The position numbers were made by a program, and so were the translations under genes. A model generated the notes under the pieces. It made no database searches. It was given only the letters and a program-made list of their open reading frames with translations, and was not told the origin of the DNA. Source: Istiophorus platypterus (Eukaryota; Chordata; Actinopteri; Istiophoriformes; Istiophoridae). Taken from it: a stretch of 64,000 nucleotides of DNA. Within the stretch, counting starts at the first letter, position 1. Each line of letters begins with the position of its first letter. Shown piece after piece: positions 1 through 13,650 of the stretch. The stretch lies in the NCBI GenBank assembly GCA_016859345.1, contig CM029128.1, positions 19,676,104 through 19,740,103 on the forward strand, in the 5' to 3' direction.

Positions 1-551
1 CTTTAAACCTAAGTTGTTTATTAGGTTCTGGGACTGAGCTAAAATAATTGTGCAACCAGCCACAGTTTGGATCTTTTCTGTCTGAATTTTGCATCTTTCA
101 TAAACAAAGTCTGGATAAGCCGCGGTTGTTGAGGCAGGAAATGAATACATTGTGAAACAGACAAGGCTCTGGCTTTATATGGCTGGAGTGGCCAGTTGCC
201 ACATATTTCAGCCAACTGTTTTTCCTCTGCAACACAAATACAGGGCTCAGTAAGAATAATATTGTTAATCTGGTGGAAAGATCTTAAATAAAAACAGACG
301 CTTCTTTGAGAGCGGCCCCGACGCTGAGCTTGACAAGGATGAAACCAGTCAACCTAGGAAACAATACTTTTACAATGTTGGTACTGATTTTCATGCAGAC
401 ATGTTCCTAATGGAATAAGAATATCCAATCAGAGAAATAAGATGAAGAGAAGAACAAATAGCTAGAAGGAAAACATGTTTTGGAAAGAGAGAAATATAAA
501 TTTGTTTTTATCATTTCCTCATTTGTTGTAGACCACAGGCTCACAAATTAT

Positions 552-588
<37 letters not shown>

Positions 589-1830
589 CACTGCAGGTCT
601 ACAGTATTCTTAGTTTCCATGCTCAGTTTCTAGGGTGACTAGGTGGCAGTTCACTTCCTGTATCTGGTTTGGCAACAAATCTGTTTTATCGCTTCCTGGA
701 ACTAGCAGCATCTCTCATTTGAATGGTTTTGCTTTTATGTTACAAAACACAGCATCTAAATTATTTTCTGGGTGTGATTTTTTTCAACAACCATCCATTG
801 TTGAAACTAAAAATGCCTTTACATCTTTCAGATGAGTTTGTATGTAAAACAACCGAGAAGTTCGTTTCTTCTCCAAACCAGAAAGGCCTTGAGGCAGCTT
901 GCTGAGAATTTTCATTTTTTCTGTAAATCATATCCTTTGTCTCCTGCACAGTTGGTTTGGTTTGTATATATATATTTGAATTCTGGTTCTTAGATGGCTA
1001 AAAATGTGAGTCTCTGTCCACGAGGCCTACGGTGCTGTTGAGAACAAACTGCAGGGAACAACCTCTAACACCAAGACTGAGACAAGATCATGGATTGGTT
1101 AGCTCTGTTGTGACTGCTGTTTGCAAAATCTCAAAACTAGCACATTCACAGGTTGAACAACTCTGTCCAATAAAGAATCTGCCTGTATATCATGTGACCT
1201 CTGTTTACAAGGTCTGGTTTGATTGTAGATGGGCACTGTGACCCATACAGACTAAATATGTCAACAGCAATAAAGACAGCTTTGGTTCACAACAAAGAAA
1301 ATAAACTCTGGTGGTAACAATCTTTGCTTAAATGGTATTGGATGTGCAGATTCTGGTTGGGTGATGGATGCTGTGTTGTCCTTTGATTTGTCAGCAATGG
1401 TGCAAGCTGATTGTCATGAGGGGAAACATGACAGATGTATCACAGGTTTCTAATAAATGGGGATTTACAGGATGGAAACAGGTGTCTGGTTTCCCCCTGA
1501 GTTTTCATGAATAAAGCTGCAGTGTCCGATAACAGTTGCAAAGACCAGAACTATATGAGAGTCAGATATCATAGCTTTAACCAGAATTACAGGCATCTGA
1601 GACATTGTGACCAAGTTGGTCTTTGCACTGCTTATACTGCTGAAAAGTGCATCATCTGAGTGATAAGAGATGCTTATGATCACATTCTTGTTTAAAAAAT
1701 AAAGGAAAACAACTACTTTTATATGGTTTTATTAGGCTTGTGTGAGGGTGATTACAGAGTTAGACAGGTGACAGGCCATATACATTTAATCAGTACAGGA
1801 GAATGAATGAGATTATTCACAAACACAACT
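1..1830. other. Gene-free stretch
   Basis: AT-rich non-coding sequence with the CA array at 553. The short open frames have no recognisable domains and no splice or start context. Nothing else seen. Confidence 0.6.
553..586. repeat. (CA)17 microsatellite
   Basis: Uninterrupted CA dinucleotides between TATG and TGCACTGC. Confidence 0.97.
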
Positions 1831-2232
1831 GAGTCTACAGCAATGCTAGCACCTTGTGAGCCTGTGTTTCAAGCTAAATGCTAAAGTCACCATGCCAACA
1901 TGCTCACAATGACTATACTAAAATGCATATACTATGTTCACCATCATAGTTTAGCCAGTTAGTATGGGACCATCTGCTAATAATTACATCAGATGCTACA
2001 GGAAATTCCATTAGTTTTGCAGGTATTTGGCAATAAATCAAAGAATTGGAAAATTAAAACTTGACCTGACGATGGTATTAGAGGTAAATTCAGGGGAACA
2101 TCAAAGTTATGACAATTCATCCTGAGGGCGGCACGAAAGTCTGTCCCATATTTGATGGTAACAAATCTAAAGTTGTTGAAATATAATAAATGTAAAATGG
2201 GTGGACCGACCAATAGGCTAATCTTGCCATCC
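1831..2232 (-). repeat. Teleost interspersed repeat, copy A (reverse orientation)
   Basis: Read on the minus strand it contains the features of a very common fish repeat: a block like CAAATTTGATGGTAA (normally near a phrase for 'catggcaatccatcc'), a 'ttttgcaggta' block, strings of TTAGCAT/GCTAGC-type motifs and an end like GCTAGCATTGCTGTAGACTC. Recognition is from memory; I do not recall its database name. It is a diverged non-coding copy. Confidence 0.6.
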
Positions 2233-2268
2233 TTGATCATGGTATGATCAAGGTATGATCAAGGATGG
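2227..2268. repeat. Perfect 14-bp inverted repeat with nested direct repeat
   Basis: CCATCCTTGATCAT (2227-2240) and ATGATCAAGGATGG (2255-2268) are exact reverse complements, 14 bases apart. The spacer carries another ATGATCAAGG, so the right arm is also a tandem direct repeat. The element overlaps the end of repeat copy A. Confidence 0.92.
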
Positions 2269-2269
2269 T

Positions 2270-3867
2270 ATTTTGTAATCTAGAGTAGCCAAACCCACTT
2301 TGTCTCAGTTCACTTTTGAGAAGCTTATTTACAGTTTTTAGTTTTTGCCTCTGTTGAGTAACAGTTCTTTTTCGTGCCGATTCAGTCAGATTAGTTTCAT
2401 TTTCAGCTGCTCTGACTGCTCTATAATCACCTCGACCTTCACTGTTCCAGTGTGGCGTTTTCCCTCCCTTTTACGATTCACTCTGACATTGCAGCAGGTT
2501 TTCTGTCACTGATTACAGACGCTCTTTTTTCTGCAGTAGTCTGGCCCTAGCACCATGCCACTGAGTTTCCTGCCAATCCCAACTGTGCAGTTTGTATATA
2601 GACCAGTACATCTGTGTCTACTCTGTATGAATTTATTTTTCACTGGTTTCCACTGGCACTGGGCGAGAGTTATACAATAAAACTCAGTGGAATCCCTCAT
2701 AGTGGAGAGGGTTATCTGAAATCCCATGAGACAGAGTGATGCAGCACGGTCAAGTCTTGAAAGACTTGAAATAAAACCACACGAGCATCCGGCCTATTGG
2801 CAGCTCCTCCAATTTAAGCAAATATTGATACAAGGGTCAAACCTGCAGTAGTAAATAAATCAACATGTTAAAAGGACATTAATATGTCTACAGATCTTTA
2901 CTACCCAGTACCATAGAATAACTGCTGACTGAGCTGTTGCTTAGCTTAGCATGCCGAGGTGGGTTAATTAAGACAATCCTGACACTAAGGACAAAACTAA
3001 CCAATGATAAAACCGTGATCTCCTTTGTGCTATATTGAAACTTAGCCTTTCCCTGCTAGCTTAAGCAAGAGCAGTACAAGCTGCAACTAGTAGCAGTAGC
3101 TAGCAACTCCTTCCTCACTAAAGTGGTTTAAAAAATGAACGATATCATTATCTTGTAGTCTGGGTGCATTTACAAATTTAGAGAAGCTGTTTGCACATCT
3201 CTAATTTGAGAATCTCTGGATTAATCTTTTCAGACGGGCCTTTTTTTGGCACGCATGCATGTTTCTTCATTCTATTTACATTCTGAAAAAGGAAAAAGTT
3301 ACTGCCCTCAACCTTATCAAACTTAAAATTTTTCTCATCATCAGCTTTTTGAGTCATATCCTGTTTCAAAAACGACATCAAATGGCTCTTATCTGCTATT
3401 ATCGCAAAATTACTCTAAATCGTGGCATTAGCTTTTCATTTTAAATGTAATGCCAGCTCATAATTTTGCTCAGGAGAGTACAGCTCTGACATCTGAAGTC
3501 CTTACAGTACCCTACTTTATGGTCAGTTGTAATGACAGACCTCTAAATTCAGAAACCTATTCTGCTTTTGGGGGCTTTTTTTAGCTGCTTAGAGAGAACC
3601 TCGGCTAAAAGAAGAACATTTCTCCACCTTTGGTGAATACTAGTATAATAGCAGATCGACACCAGAGCAAGGTGCAAATTGAAAGCATGTATTTTCCCTG
3701 GGATACACTGTGATGGAGGGCAGAGCAACGTCTGAATTACAGGTCTGAAATATACGTCAAGCTTTCTGACTGTGTGAGGACCTCAGGGTGGTTCCTTAAC
3801 AACCTTTCTCAGACATTTGTCTTCTAATTATGCCAAAGGACAAAGTGTGTGTGTGTGTGTGTGTGTG

Positions 3868-3921
<54 letters not shown>

Positions 3922-4319
3922 TGTTTCTGTGTTGGATGGAGGGGATTGTAAAACACAATAAAGTCTGCAAACATATAAAGCTCTGTATTCCACTTGATGA
4001 CTGACGCATTGCACTCTCATGTCTACAATTATTACCATTGACGCAGAAAATCTGTGCTCAGTGCTCTGTTTGGTTTGGTCTGCGTTTCAGACAAGATATT
4101 ATGTCTTTTGTAGATTTTAAAAACTATGTAATTCATACTGCTCTGTATTTAGTTAGGGTGGAGCTGGATTTAGGTTCACAACTCCTCACAGAAACTGCAA
4201 CAAATTGAACAAAATATGACATTTTAAACAGCATTAATGCATTAAATTGCAAAAAATCCAGCAGCAGCTGACTTTAACATGGCTAAACAGACTTTCCCAA
4301 CTGAAAAACTCTGTTCTCC
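2270..4319. other. Gene-free stretch
   Basis: Contains the GT array at 3845. A patch at 2935-3110 with TTAGCTTAGCATG and GCTAGCTTAAGC words may be another decayed piece of a fish repeat. No gene recognised. Confidence 0.55.
3845..3918. repeat. (GT)n microsatellite with one AG interruption
   Basis: About 74 bases of GT broken once by TAGG. The minus-strand poly-His/Thr frames here are artefacts of the repeat. Confidence 0.97.
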
Positions 4320-4617
4320 ATCACCTTTTCTGTCAGGCCACCAGCAGGTTGACATTTTTGTCTTAGTGGCAATCCAGTTTGTATGAACATATACAACTTT
4401 ATCTTTACAAATGGTGACATCCTGTCTCAGCTGTACTTTGTGTACATTCCTAATCAGCACCTGCCAGAGTGGTAACATGCCACATTAAGATTGTAAAGGT
4501 GTTAAACATTACAGCTGCTTAGCATCAGCATGTTAGCATCGTCATTGTGAGCATTTAAGCATTCAATGTTAGTTAATACAGCCTTGCAGAGCAGTTACGT
4601 GCATGTAGACTCCATGT
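4320..4617 (+). repeat. Teleost interspersed repeat, copy B
   Basis: Shares with copies A and C the blocks CCACCAGCAGGTTGACATTT, CTCAGCTGTACTTTGTGT, CATCAGCATGTTAGCAT, GTCATTGTGAGCAT and a final GCATGTAGACTCC. It is forward oriented and diverged. The minus-strand frame across it is not a gene. Confidence 0.6.
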
Positions 4618-7084
4618 CTTCTTTTTAACTATTAAATATTGTCGGACCCTTCTAATTGCATTTACTTTCACATGTATTTAGAGGATGACCACATACAGAT
4701 CCAATGATAATATCTCTTAAATGTCTTAAATATGTCTGAAATGGTCTTGATGCATCTCTTCTGGTCTGAAAGGTAGATCAAAACCAGAAGGGAGGTAAAC
4801 ACAGAAGGTTCAGCAGAGCAAAAGCTGATCATTGTTCTGTGTATGTTCAATGGCAGAAATAGGCTTAAGCCTGAGCCTAAAATTCCGGTGTTTGACTGTG
4901 AGTCATAGCAAGAGTAAAACACAAGCCGTTACATGGCCTGTATAGACAGCTGGACTGATTAAGTTTAGATGTTTGAAGAGGCTTTCAAATTTATCAACTG
5001 AGACCTGAATTTTACAAATAAATCCCCTAAAGCCACTGGCTAAATGGGGGGATTCATAAAGTTTGTCTACTCATTTAACTCATCAACTCCCTATTCTTGT
5101 TAGCCTGAAGCGCAGCTCAACGTTTGAATGCAGATTTGGCTCAGGGTTCGGGCCGTCTCATGGTGGTGTGTGTGTGTTTGTCCGTGCTGTGTGTATAAGA
5201 GCGTGCTCGGGGGTTGTTGGGTGGAAAACATGGGTTTGGCTGAGACGAACTCTTACCGGTCAGTAAAGAACTGCTGTGGTGGGCAGCACTGGTACCAACC
5301 GTACTGGCTGCATCGCCAAGAAAACTTCTGGATGATTTTCAGCTTATGCACCAAGAAGCATCAGACCAATGTTCTCTGGTCATATTGGCAGCTGACTTGC
5401 AGGGTTGTTGGTCTGTGTTTTTGGGGTATCCTGCTCACCCATGATATTTAACTAGCCGCATGGTAAAACCAGACATAAATTTAAGCTCTGATTAAACAGT
5501 CATGTGATAAAAAAAAAGAACTGTGTCTTTCGATATGTTACGGTGCTCCTGTTATGTAACCATGCTTTTTAGAATCGTTTGTGAATCTTGGGTCAAATTC
5601 TTTCTTTATGAATATTAATTTTCAGTGAAAGAAGATCAAGGTTAAGTTGGTCAAGTTACCTGTTTTGTCATTACGTCTCAGAGAAGATTTAGATATACAG
5701 TATGTTGTCGGCCCATATATTTTTTTGGCTAACAGGAGTCTGGTTCCCCACAAGCGCCTGTGTAGTCTGTACTATATTTGTGCGAGGGTGTGGCTGTAGA
5801 AGGGCTGCATGGGGTATTTTTGTCTGTGAAGATGGACAGCGGTGACCGTGTTGTGGTCAGACTCCCCAGCTGAACCAGACAGTCCCTCGCTGGGGAGGAG
5901 AAGGAAAGAGAGAAGGGGAGATGAGAAAGACATAAAAAAGAAGAGAAAAGTGAAAATGAGTAAAGGATAGGAGAGGAGGAGAGAGGGGAGTAAAACAAAG
6001 TTTTATCTGTGGGTGTTTAATGAGCCTTTAACTCAGTTTTGTATGTAGTATATTAAAGGGTATAATTCTTGGGGAGCATTTTAATGCTATAAAATACTTT
6101 GACTATTGTCCAGTCACTCTAACTGTATAATTAGAGCATGATTATTAATATTACATAATGTATACTTAAAAAAATCCCCAATGTAAACAGCTAACTGCAC
6201 CAGTAACAATGAGAAACTTTGTATTTAGTCAAATTTAAGAAATCCTACAAACAAAATCAACTTGTTCCCGCAAGCACTGATTTGGTGATTTGCAGGTCAA
6301 ACAAGACTAAATTCTGCAGCCTCACCAGCAGCTCTGTGAACCTTTGTTTTGACGGAATAATGATGTCAGACCTCCTCTGGTAGACGTGTTGAATGTGCAT
6401 CTCAGTGACCTGGTAAGAAACAAGTCTGCAGTTTGTTTTGGACAATAAAAGATACAGTTTAGTCCCTTATAACAACAAGCAAGCCTCGTGTCATACGCAG
6501 CCTCACTGTGGTATGTGCTACAGTATCATTGTGGCGCGCAGTACGTCAGCCACAGGTTCCTATTTATTGTTCACAGAACCTACAATACAAACTATGGTGG
6601 TAGCTACTGTTGGAAAACCCCTCTTTTGTGGTTTCACCAGGTTGGCATGTAACAAAAAAATCAGGCAGAAAGATGATAGACCTGCAGTGAGTTGACTGTA
6701 TAATAGCATCTGCTTATATTGAAATTACAATACAATTACTCTCAGATGGATAAAGATTTAAAGATGCCGCTTTTACATTTTTTTGTCTGCTGCGTTTTTT
6801 GCACCAGTCACTAGGCCAAACGTGTCTAGCTCTTCACCAGCATACAGCAGCTCCTGGCATAATAAATCATATGACATATTTACATTGTATTTCTACTATA
6901 GTAAAATTTTAGTACATTAGTGTATATAGTATGCACTTCACATACAGTCCAGATTCTATCTGTTTAGATTCACAAGTGGTCATGACACTGCTTTTGAACA
7001 TTTATTACATTTATTTATTTTATTTATGGACCCTTATCAGTATTTTATCACATACAGAATTTTATTTTTAGTCCCGCTATCATC
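4618..7084. other. Gene-free stretch
   Basis: No domain-like frame. A purine-rich run lies at 5890-5995. The frames at 5063-5451 and 6438-6695 lack any recognisable protein character. Confidence 0.55.
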
Positions 7085-7647
7085 ATAGTTCAAGGAATGG
7101 CAAAGTCAGTCACCTAGTCCACTACTTTGGTTTACACAGAAATGTATGAACAAATATTGAATGGATTGCCATTAAATTTTGTAAAAACATTTATTGACTC
7201 CAAAGGATGAAGTTTTATGACTTTGGTGATCCCCTGAATTTCAGGTAGTAGCATTTCTAGCAGCTCAAAGTTTTTACTCAGCCAGTGAAATATCTCAACA
7301 TTCTTCAATGGATTGACACAGACATTCATGGTTCCCAGATGATAAATGCTATAAAGCATTTGTTGTTGTAAAAGTCTTGACAACAGCTGGGTGGATTGCC
7401 AATGAATTTGAGACGTGTGTCCCCCTCGGGAATTCATTAATTTTAATAACTTGGGTGATCATTAGGTCAGTAGCTGCAGTTGCACGATCAGCTCTACTTT
7501 GTGTATAGTGCCAACTAGCAAATCATAACATGCCAACATGCTAAATTTAGATTATGAACATTGTAATCATTAAACGTGCTACACATTAGCATGTTAGGCT
7601 CATTGTGAGCAGTGGATGCATTAAGAGAGCTGAATATGGTGCTGCCA
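7085..7647 (+). repeat. Teleost interspersed repeat, copy C
   Basis: The longest of the three copies. It includes GGATTGCCATTAAATTTTG, ACAGACATTCATGGTTCCCA, ACTTTGGTGATC, CAGCTCTACTTTGTGTATAG, ACATGCCAACATGCTAAA and CACATTAGCATGTTAGG, in the same order as in the family. The 101-aa minus-strand frame over it is an artefact of the repeat. Confidence 0.62.
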
Positions 7648-7909
7648 TTCAGCATTACTGATAATTACCCCCAGTGAGCACTCATGGTTTTGGAAGGTAA
7701 AAATCTCCTGCAGCCTAAAAAGCATTTTCCCAATACATCACAATTACGAAAGAGAAGTCTATAAAACTATTAACAGAACAACTGAAGCAGCCCGTTATTA
7801 CTCTTTATATTGTGAATTTCAATATTTGAAATCCTTGGTCATATATTTTTATGTGAATTAATAATATTTTATACATTTATAACAATATCAAGAGGCCAAA
7901 AGCAAAGGA

Positions 7910-8270
7910 TTGAGCAGAGCGGCAGAAACTGGACTCCTAATTGAGCCATCTTTTGGATGGTCATTGAGAAGAAGAATCAAGAACAAGCTCAAAATCTTTG
8001 GCGAGATCATCTTTGAGGAGAGCAGAGAGAAGTCTGGTGAAATCAGTAGGAAGGAGCCCTCAGCCTCAGTGAAAGGAGGGAGAGGGAAGGACATCGAGCT
8101 GCTTGTCAGAACCAGGTCTCAGCTCAGTAGGAACTGGAGGAAAGCTGCACCCGAGGAGAGAGGGTTGGCCTAAAGGAGCCATGGGACCAGCTGAAGCAAT
8201 GGCTTGCCAAGCTTTATGGTGTGGAGAGGATTAGGAGTAGGAGGAAGAACATGATCGACAGCTGCTGGAT
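7910..8270 (+). pseudogene. Frameshifted LINE-like (non-LTR retrotransposon) coding fossil
   Basis: Frame 1 reads through SLRRRIKNKLKIFGEIIFEE and KDIELLVRTRSQLSRNWRKA to APEERG, then stops at 8171. A shifted frame from about 8178 continues EPWDQLKQWLAKLYGVERIR and then SRRKN. This series (ELL.R.R.QLRR.WRKA, ..LWDQLK.RLA.LRRAERIRRRRK) is familiar from the segment just before reverse transcriptase in fish retrotransposon polyproteins. Here the RT domain is missing and the frame is broken. Family assignment is from memory. Confidence 0.58.
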
Positions 8271-10253
8271 AAGAGAGCGACTCACCACTCTGATGTTGTA
8301 AATGTGGATTTTCATTTCGTTAATGTGATGTGAAAAACGACGCTGGAGAGAGTGGCAAGAATGAACCAAAAACTGAAGTTGTGGGTCAGAAAACAACATC
8401 ACTGAGCTGAAAGAAGCTACGAAGCTCAAAAGGGTTAATGGGAACTGTGACAGATTGCACAACAAGTACTCATGTGATCTATTATTACAATAAAAAAAAA
8501 TCATAGACACTCTAAAGTTCAAGTTTTTTGATCCTTGAACAGGTGTAAAATCCTAACTATGATGGGGGTGGGTGGGGTCACTAGTGAGCCTGACATTGTC
8601 TGCTACAGAAAAAAACAGAAAAAGACAAGATTTTGCTCTCTTGTAAGCCATCTTTAAATATAGGTGATATTAAGAGCCATTGGCTGGCTGGGCTCATTAC
8701 GTACAAATCTCACTCCAAAAACAGGCTTTTGATTTTTTGAAAATTCATCACTTTTTATCTTGAGAATATACAATAGAATGTGCAGCCTGGTAAACTTCTC
8801 ATTGTACTTACTATTCGGTACTTACTGTTGTTTTAAAATAACCAGTACTTTTTTTGCAGTTGGCATGAGGCCAGGGCAGCATGGAGACATAAAGATGGAG
8901 AAATTAGAACAAAAGCTCAACAGCTGTGACACAGCCCTCAGAAACCAGAGTGAGTGGGCTGAGCTTCCTGTGTGTTTACATCCTTCAGTCAGTTCCTTGT
9001 AGAAGAAGATGAAAAAAGAGCTTTTATATCATTACCCAGTAATTCGTTTGGAGATGTCTGAGCCAAAGAAAGACAGACACAAACTCGGTTTTGACAAATA
9101 TGTTATGTAAGACGTGGTGTTTTTCAGAAATAGCTCTCTGTCTTTGTCTTTCTGCTGTCATTAAAAACTCTTGAAAAATATTTCAAAGTTTTTTACAGAT
9201 ATTATTAGACAACGATGCATTTATAAAACATGTGTCTCGGAGGTCCATTATAAGTGAAATAAAATAAATCATCAGTACATAAAAAATATCATTATTTTGT
9301 GATTCATATGCACAGTTGAGTAAAATATATATGAATAATCTCTTTTTTAATGTTTCTATTATTACGTGTTTGCACCATCTACACACATGCAAAAAGCACC
9401 CACATCAAAAGATCAACCTGACCAACTTGTTTTGAACATTGCACCATTTTGTCTCAACTATTTTCATCTTTGTTGTTTTCATCCTCACTGGCATCAAAGT
9501 CACTGTCTATAATACGCTTCTGTTTTAATCTCTAATTTTTGTTTTTGTTTTTTGTTTTTTTTAAAGAAAAATCTATCAGCTAATAACTACCTTCTCTTTG
9601 TTGGGATTTTGACAGTTGTTGACACAGAAGTAACTCTCAAAATAGTCCAATATTTTTTTTGTTTTTTTGGGGGTTTGGGTTTTTTTTTTCTTCAAAATAT
9701 CTACCTTGAAACTAAGAAAAGTAGAAAAGGGGATCTCCAATGTAAAGCTGTCTGGAAATGTCAAGGGATGCAGAAACTTACCAGAAATTCTGCATGGTTA
9801 TTTCTTTTTAGTCAACAGTAACATGAGAAATTACTTCACTGTAACATAAGCAAGAGGATTCACAAAATACACCTATAATAATACGTTTTGTAGACAGTAT
9901 TTTTTGCCTTAACATGCTTTGTTTAGAAGCAGAAAGCAGTGATATGTCTCGTCTGGAGTCTTGTGGTGGTTGCTCAACCAAATTAATATGACACAACTGG
10001 AAATTCTTTCAAAATATATGTTTTAAGACTGATATAAGCACATTGGCATAACATGGTCATGTAGTTCCATCAAACAAAAGCAGGAACATTTTGCACTGAG
10101 AAGACTGCCACGTTGAGAATTGACGTGGTGGGTGATTCAGTCGTAAGGACGACACATTGAACTCTAAGAGCTAAACTGTGTGCTGAGCCAGTTGTTCTAT
10201 TTACAACTTTACAGGCTCCCAAACACTCTTCAACCTTTTTCTTCTCAGCCACA

Positions 10254-10266
10254 GTGTGTGTGTGTG

Positions 10267-10321
<55 letters not shown>
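10254..10321. repeat. (GT)n microsatellite
   Basis: About 68 bases of GT with one GCAT interruption near the start. Confidence 0.97.
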
Positions 10322-10324
<3 letters not shown>

Positions 10325-11747
10325 AGTGACGATGAGGACATGAGGACATACTCATATAAACATAATTGCAAGCAAATTTCCAGAATTACCGCCACTTCTG
10401 TCCAGACATAAACCTTTAGCGAAAGGTTATGCATTGGCACCCAATGCAAAGACCTGGTTATCTGCCATAGCAGGAAAGGTAGTGTCACTAATTAGTGTCA
10501 CTAACATTAACAAAGGTTCAGTTTCATTGTAGTGAAGGTGAGTTAGCACACACAGCACCAGGACTCTGAGATTAGGGCATCATAATGGGATGCAGTCATC
10601 ATTAAGCTTATTCCATACAAACGCAGTTTTCTTGCTATTACATGGTACGACAGCTGCTATGAGAAAGGCCTGTTTGTGAATACAACAGGAGTGGCCGACA
10701 AGGTCCTAAACACTGCACAACCAATGACACTGTAACAGTGATACAAAGGTAAATGTGTTTATTGAAGCAATATTCTTCCCTGAATCTGAAGCCTGCTATA
10801 GTGCTGCATTAGTTAATACAGGCTGATTAAATACTGTATATAGATTTAATATAAAATGAGCACAGTTCCTCATGATGCCGTCCCTGTATTCAGACAAAAG
10901 CAAAGAAAGCAAAAAGGGGTTTATTCTGTGTGTTTCAAACATAAAATTATGTATTTATCTCAATACGCTAATAACATTATGGTTCTCTTATAAAACCATG
11001 AAGGTGTTAACATTGACATGATATTACAGTCAAAACAATCTAACTTTTGAAAGGTGAAATAGGAGTGAAATGCATCCTTACTCAATCAAAGCCCTCAGTG
11101 GTTGTGCTGCTACAGGCTTGGTATCAATAGGAGCTTAGGGTCACTTAATGACTCTTGTCAACCTGTGTTACTTTCACTGTGTGTCACTTGTGGCCATAGT
11201 AACCACTGTTCATTAAAATTGACCTAATCTTGCCTTATGTCATCATCATGAAAATAATGTTTGATACTTGTTGTTGATCTACTGTTTATTGCTATAAGTC
11301 TACCGTCAGACGCAAATATACAAACTGTTGCTGTGGTTCCCGCCTCTGCATTATGAAAACATGAGTTTATTAGTGGTGTCTGTCACAACTGCACCAGACT
11401 GTAGATCAAGAGGAAACAGGCTGCTCGTGCTGAAGTCTTTCCTTGTGAAAGAGAAAGAGAAAAGAGCAAAGTCGGAGAAAGTCACAAAGTATCTGGAAAG
11501 TTTCACACTGTTCAACAGTTTTATATTCATATGTATTTTTCATCAGCTTGTTCCAGACATGCACTTGATCTGCATGATGTTACCAGGACTCTTTTTTTAT
11601 GAATTTAATAACCAATAACTCTGATTTGCATCCTGCATTGAATGTGTGTGACTTGGTGTGTGGCCTGTGTGCGTGAGAGTGGGGATATTTTAAACAGCAT
11701 CACTGTTTTTGTGGTTCAAAGTTGCGGTAATTATACAAAAAGGTTTT

Positions 11748-11749
<2 letters not shown>

Positions 11750-11792
<43 letters not shown>

Positions 11793-11823
11793 TGCGTGTG
11801 TGTGCGTGTGTGTATGTGTGTGT
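11750..11823. repeat. Compound (GT)n microsatellite
   Basis: Pure GT for about 38 bases, then GT with single-base changes (GGTGTGCG, TATG). Confidence 0.95.
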
Positions 11824-13650
11824 TTGGGCAGTAGTGTGGTCAATGACACATCACAGTGGACTCATGAAAGAGGATGAGTCTGCCCTCAAAAACTGCAGAA
11901 AACTGTAAATGTCAGATGTATTTTTCCTTTCGCTTTATTATGTATGCGAGTTTGCACACAACATTTTTAAGCCTGTTTATTCTTTGCCCGGAGTTGGGAC
12001 GCAGGCTACATGGCTGTCACTTTATGAAGTTTCGTCTCATATTTTTTGGTGAAATCTTTTTTTAATCAAATTAAAAGATTGAATACATTTACAAAACAAA
12101 AATGTCACACAGATTGTTACTTATACATTTATGAATATATAAAACATTTGGAAATCCAGCATAGATGTCGGATTGACGTTTAAAAATCTAGATAAGTGTC
12201 TGTGTTTGTTACAGAATTGGAAACTTTCATTTATCTGCAAACCCCAGCTCTGTGACAGATTGCAAAGTCACAGGCTAAATTTACTGACATGATGCATCAT
12301 CCTTATGTCTTATCTTGTAACTTCCTATTTGAAAGTGTAAAAAAAGATCACTTAGAGTCTAATTCCTGGTCAGTGTCAATCAGTATCAAAGCCAAGCTGC
12401 AGGTGCCTCTGTTTTGCCTCGGTTTGTGCCCGTGAAGAGTTTCCTTGAAGCTACCAAACTGACAATCGACCCATTTTGTTGTTTATGTATGAAATGTATG
12501 TTTATGTATGTATGTTCCCCTTGATTTGCCTGCTCTGTCTCTCCACCTGTTGCTGGATGCACCAGCCTTTCTACACCTGAAAAGTTTACCTGTTTGATTG
12601 GTTGGATTCACTGTAAATTAATTTAACACAGCCGTGGTGACTCATCCTTCATTTGAACCAGAAGCATATTTTTAGGTGTCAGTTCTGTTGTTCACTGACT
12701 CACTCTGACACAACACTGGCAAAGTATAACTGACTCCAAGGTCTCATTTCTGGGTCCAAATGGTCAAAGCCATATTTTAAAAACTGTTTCAGTGACCACT
12801 ACAAGCCACTGCAAGCCTGCCCCTGAGAATAACTTGTTATGTTTCTTTTTTATAAAACCGGATTTGATTCTACCGACATCAAGTCATTAGATCAATAGGT
12901 CATTATCTTTCAGTGAAAAACTACGCAATGATCTTTCTAATCAGGTTGCTTTCCGGTTGAAGAACTGTTACATAACATCTTTGTTTCGTGACTCTTTCAG
13001 TTCTCACAGCAGGTTGTGCAGACGCAGTAGCGTTACATCCGGTCAGAACCATAAATCATGGTTTCAGTTATAAATATATATATATGTTTTTTCAGTCACT
13101 ATGCGATTCCATAACATAGTAGGGTTAGGCTGAGGGTTGGCAATCTTGCACAGTCCACTGAAAGGCACCGGAAACACAGCAGACATAATCACATCATGTC
13201 ATGCAAACACAAAAGCAAACTGTACATCCAGCGCAGTTCAATGTGCCCTCAAGAATTCACGTTGCAACCACAGAGGGTTTCCGTACACTTGTATGTGTAT
13301 TCATAACCCTAAAATAATGCCGGAAGTAAAAGAGCCGCTGCCTCTGGTCCTGCAAGTGACCTCACATATGCCTCATGTTTTAGTCACTTCTGAGACTGGT
13401 CCAGCAGCCGTCCTGTGCTGCCAAACAGCTTTCAGGTCGGTGAAAATATGTACGGCTGACCGCTGCACACTGATGCAGACCAATGAAAACACAGGGAGTC
13501 CGATAGACTGTTATTGTAGAAAACTCAAAGTGGGACTAAATACTTGAAGTTAACGAACGATTTTGTCTTTGACAATAAAGAGGAGCAAAAAAGTATATAC
13601 GAGGAGACAAACATAGTTTTTGATAGGAAGTGACGTCCATAGAGCCCGCG

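Larger units (their letters stand above)
8290..13650. other. Gene-free stretch
   Basis: Holds GT arrays at 10254 and 11750 and T-rich tracts near 9540-9690. The longest frame, 136 codons at 13137-13547 (+), is Cys-rich and repetitive in composition and has no recognised domain or splice context. I do not call it a gene. Confidence 0.55.

Noticed and set aside
3796..4038. Minus-strand poly(His/Thr) frames
   Set aside because: Translation of the GT microsatellite; open in several frames for that reason.
13137..13547. 136-codon + frame, the second longest in the window
   Set aside because: No recognised domain, start context or conserved motif; next to a repeat-rich segment, so probably chance or repeat-derived.
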